Of a DNA stretch of 6,962 bases, positions 6,479 to 6,962 are shown one piece after another. Within the stretch, counting starts at the first letter, position 1. Each line of letters begins with the position of its first letter. Below the pieces are notes generated by a model that saw only the letters and a program-made list of their open reading frames with translations, made no database searches and had not been told where the DNA came from. A program made the position numbers and the translations under genes. The DNA is from an uncultured Caldimicrobium sp. (GTDB lineage Bacteria; Desulfobacterota; Thermodesulfobacteria; Thermodesulfobacteriales; Thermodesulfobacteriaceae): assembly GCA_938091475.1 (NCBI GenBank), contig CALLJI010000072.1:1-6962 (forward strand), given 5' to 3'.

Positions 6479-6504
6479 GTAGGGGCGATTCAAGAATCGC
6501 CCCC
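6479..6504 (+). repeat. REP-like palindrome 3 (CGATT type)
   Basis: GTA, then arm GGGGCGATT, loop CAAG, arm AATCGCCCC: 9 perfect pairs. It is the only copy of this arm type in the window. Confidence 0.85.
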
Positions 6505-6510
6505 AAATCT

Positions 6511-6535
6511 GTAGGGGCACGGCACCGCCGTGCCC
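6511..6535 (+). repeat. REP-like palindrome 4 (CACGG type)
   Basis: Exact copy of the 25-base unit at 6441-6465, with AATTTTT following it as after the units ending at 6433 and, less exactly, elsewhere in the array. Confidence 0.88.
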
Positions 6536-6542
6536 AATTTTT

Positions 6543-6567
6543 GGGCAGCCGCAAGGGTTGCCCCTAC
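6543..6567 (-). repeat. REP-like palindrome 5, inverted (CAGCC type)
   Basis: Read on + it is GGGCAGCC, loop GCAAG, GGTTGCCC, then CTAC. The stem has one G-T wobble; the otherwise identical unit at 6773-6797 has GGCTGCCC there and pairs perfectly. Confidence 0.85.
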
Positions 6568-6583
6568 AAGATTTTTAATTTTT

Positions 6584-6607
6584 GGGCTCAGCGTGCTGAG
6601 CCCCTAC
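6584..6607 (-). repeat. REP-like palindrome 6, inverted (CTCAGC type)
   Basis: Read on + it is GGGCTCAGC, loop GT, GCTGAGCCC, then CTAC: 9 perfect pairs. Confidence 0.85.
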
Positions 6608-6631
6608 ATTTTTATTTCTTTTTTTCTCCTT

Positions 6632-6655
6632 GGGCACAGCATGCTGTGCCCCTAC
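6632..6655 (-). repeat. REP-like palindrome 7, inverted (CACAGC type)
   Basis: Read on + it is GGGCACAGC, loop AT, GCTGTGCCC, then CTAC: 9 perfect pairs. It differs from the previous unit by a paired change in the stem and one loop base. Confidence 0.85.
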
Positions 6656-6686
6656 TGATTTTTGAAATTCCAAAAGATTTGAAATC

Positions 6687-6711
6687 GTAGGGGCACGGCA
6701 CCGCCGTGCCC
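6687..6711 (+). repeat. REP-like palindrome 8 (CACGG type)
   Basis: Third exact copy of the 25-base unit at 6441-6465. The 13-base spacer that follows it closely resembles the one after that unit. Confidence 0.88.
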
Positions 6712-6724
6712 AGAAGGTTTATTT

Positions 6725-6749
6725 GTAAGGGCAGGGCTTGCCCCTGCCC
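6725..6749 (+). repeat. REP-like palindrome 9 (CAGGG type)
   Basis: Same stem and loop as the unit at 6409-6433; the foot is GTAA in place of GTAG, the only foot substitution in the array. Confidence 0.83.
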
Positions 6750-6772
6750 AAAAGGTTTTAATAACCCTAATT

Positions 6773-6797
6773 GGGCAGCCGCAAGGGCTGCCCCTAC
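6773..6797 (-). repeat. REP-like palindrome 10, inverted (CAGCC type)
   Basis: Read on + it is GGGCAGCC, loop GCAAG, GGCTGCCC, then CTAC: 8 perfect pairs. It differs at one base from the unit at 6543-6567. Confidence 0.85.
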
Positions 6798-6816
6798 AGG
6801 GTTTTTTTAATTTTTA

Positions 6817-6839
6817 GGACACAGCGTGCTGTCCCCTAC
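6817..6839 (-). repeat. REP-like palindrome 11, inverted and degenerate
   Basis: Read on + it is GGACACAGC, loop GT, GCTGTCCC, then CTAC. Compared with the CACAGC type it has GGGC changed to GGAC and one base lost in the right arm, so pairing is imperfect. This decayed unit ends the array. Confidence 0.7.
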
Positions 6840-6872
6840 AAAATACTTATTATAAACCAAAATAACAAAAAG

Positions 6873-6891
6873 TTACTATTCAAAATAGTAA
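6873..6891 (-). terminator. AT-rich hairpin, possible weak terminator for leftward transcription
   Basis: TTACTATT (6873-6880) and AATAGTAA (6884-6891) form 8 perfect pairs with a CAA loop on the + strand. Read leftward, the hairpin is followed by CTTTTTG, a U-rich tail as in an intrinsic terminator. The stem has a single GC pair, so it would be weak, and the gene it would serve lies outside the window. Confidence 0.3.
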
Positions 6892-6905
6892 AAAAGTGGA
6901 ATAGG

Positions 6906-6935
6906 ACCTTAGGAATAACAATTATACTCTAAGGT
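6906..6935. repeat. Inverted repeat ACCTTAG / CTAAGGT
   Basis: ACCTTAG at 6906-6912 and CTAAGGT at 6929-6935 are perfect inverted copies separated by 16 bases. Inside, ATAA and TTAT can pair around CAA. The spacing would suit an operator or a bulged hairpin; no function is shown. Confidence 0.3.
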
Positions 6936-6962
6936 GAATTTACATAATAAATCGCTCCCTGT

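Larger units (their letters stand above)
6384..6839. repeat. Cluster of eleven REP-like palindromes plus one half copy (BIME-like array)
   Basis: Each unit is 23-26 bases and has a GTAG foot, a stem beginning GGGC, a 2-5 base loop and a stem end of GCCC. Six units read on the + strand (starts 6409, 6441, 6479, 6511, 6687, 6725) and five on the - strand (6543-6567, 6584-6607, 6632-6655, 6773-6797, 6817-6839), giving the order ++++---++--. Spacers are AT-rich and 6-31 bases long. The GTAG foot beside an imperfect hairpin is the hallmark of REP elements handled by TnpA_REP (RAYT) transposases of the IS200/IS605 type. GTAGGGGC palindromes of this sort are common in several bacterial phyla. No transposase lies in the window, so mobilisation would be in trans. 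The palindromes could also influence transcript ends or supercoiling. Open frames crossing the array translate repeat DNA and are not genes. Confidence 0.85.
6840..6962. other. AT-rich right-hand end without a recognised gene
   Basis: Holds two inverted repeats and no open frame with any family signature. A gene may begin or end beyond the window edge; nothing within it shows which. Confidence 0.5.

Noticed and set aside
6294..6554. Open frame on the - strand across the repeats
   Set aside because: Its residues are translated palindromes (repeated CRAPT/PCPYKNWAG-like strings); there is no Shine-Dalgarno sequence and no family signature.
6460..6690. Open frame on the + strand across the repeats
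   Set aside because: It is also translated repeat DNA, with the same motif recurring at each hairpin. The frame is open because the stems lack stop codons.
6384..6839. CRISPR array
   Set aside because: The repeated units differ in sequence, lie in both orientations and are separated by AT-rich spacers of 6-31 bases. A CRISPR has one constant repeat in one orientation with uniform, unique spacers.
6384..6839. Minimal insertion sequence or integron cassette array
   Set aside because: No transposase or integrase gene, no target-site duplications visible, and no coding cassettes between the palindromes.

Overview
The window is 6962 bases of AT-rich, gene-dense bacterial DNA. It holds one partial and four complete genes on the + strand, one converging gene on the - strand, and about 860 bases at the right end without a credible gene. 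The proteins are rich in Lys, Glu and Ile, and many GC-rich GTAGGGGC palindromes lie in an AT-rich background. This fits a thermophilic anaerobe of the Thermodesulfobacteria type (Caldimicrobium or Thermodesulfobacterium-like). That placement is an inference from style and repeat type; no rRNA or other marker fixes it.

Bases 1-4774 look like one tightly packed operon. In order it has the C-terminal end of a BCAM0308-type protein, a tandem universal stress protein, a divergent cation exchanger of the CaCA (sodium/calcium exchanger) superfamily, FolC (folylpolyglutamate/dihydrofolate synthase), and an unusually compact UvrD/Rep-type helicase. Gaps are 3, 9 and 3 bases, and the last two genes overlap by 8. 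The first part looks stress or ion related. FolC and the helicase are housekeeping functions that probably share the transcript without sharing a pathway.

Bases 4777-6102 on the - strand encode a sigma-70 factor of the primary (RpoD-like) architecture: region 1.1, region 1.2, a short non-conserved region, then regions 2, 3 and 4. Its stop codon is 2 bases from the helicase stop. The gene stands alone, without the rpsU-dnaG partners seen in many bacteria. A strong Shine-Dalgarno sequence, a leader hairpin and a weak candidate promoter lie upstream of it.

Bases 6384-6839 hold eleven short palindromes plus one half copy, all built on a GTAG foot and a GGGC stem, in both orientations. They look like REP elements grouped in a BIME-like array, the kind mobilised in trans by TnpA_REP (RAYT) transposases; no such transposase is in the window. 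Their arms vary but keep pairing through compensatory changes. The remaining bases to 6962 are AT-rich with two inverted repeats and no gene.

I did not find a clearly new system. The points most worth a second look are the REP-like array and its duplicated blocks, the altered ion-site motifs of the exchanger, the reduced helicase with a clamp-binding-like C-terminus, and the mixed RpoD/RpoS-like features of the sigma factor.
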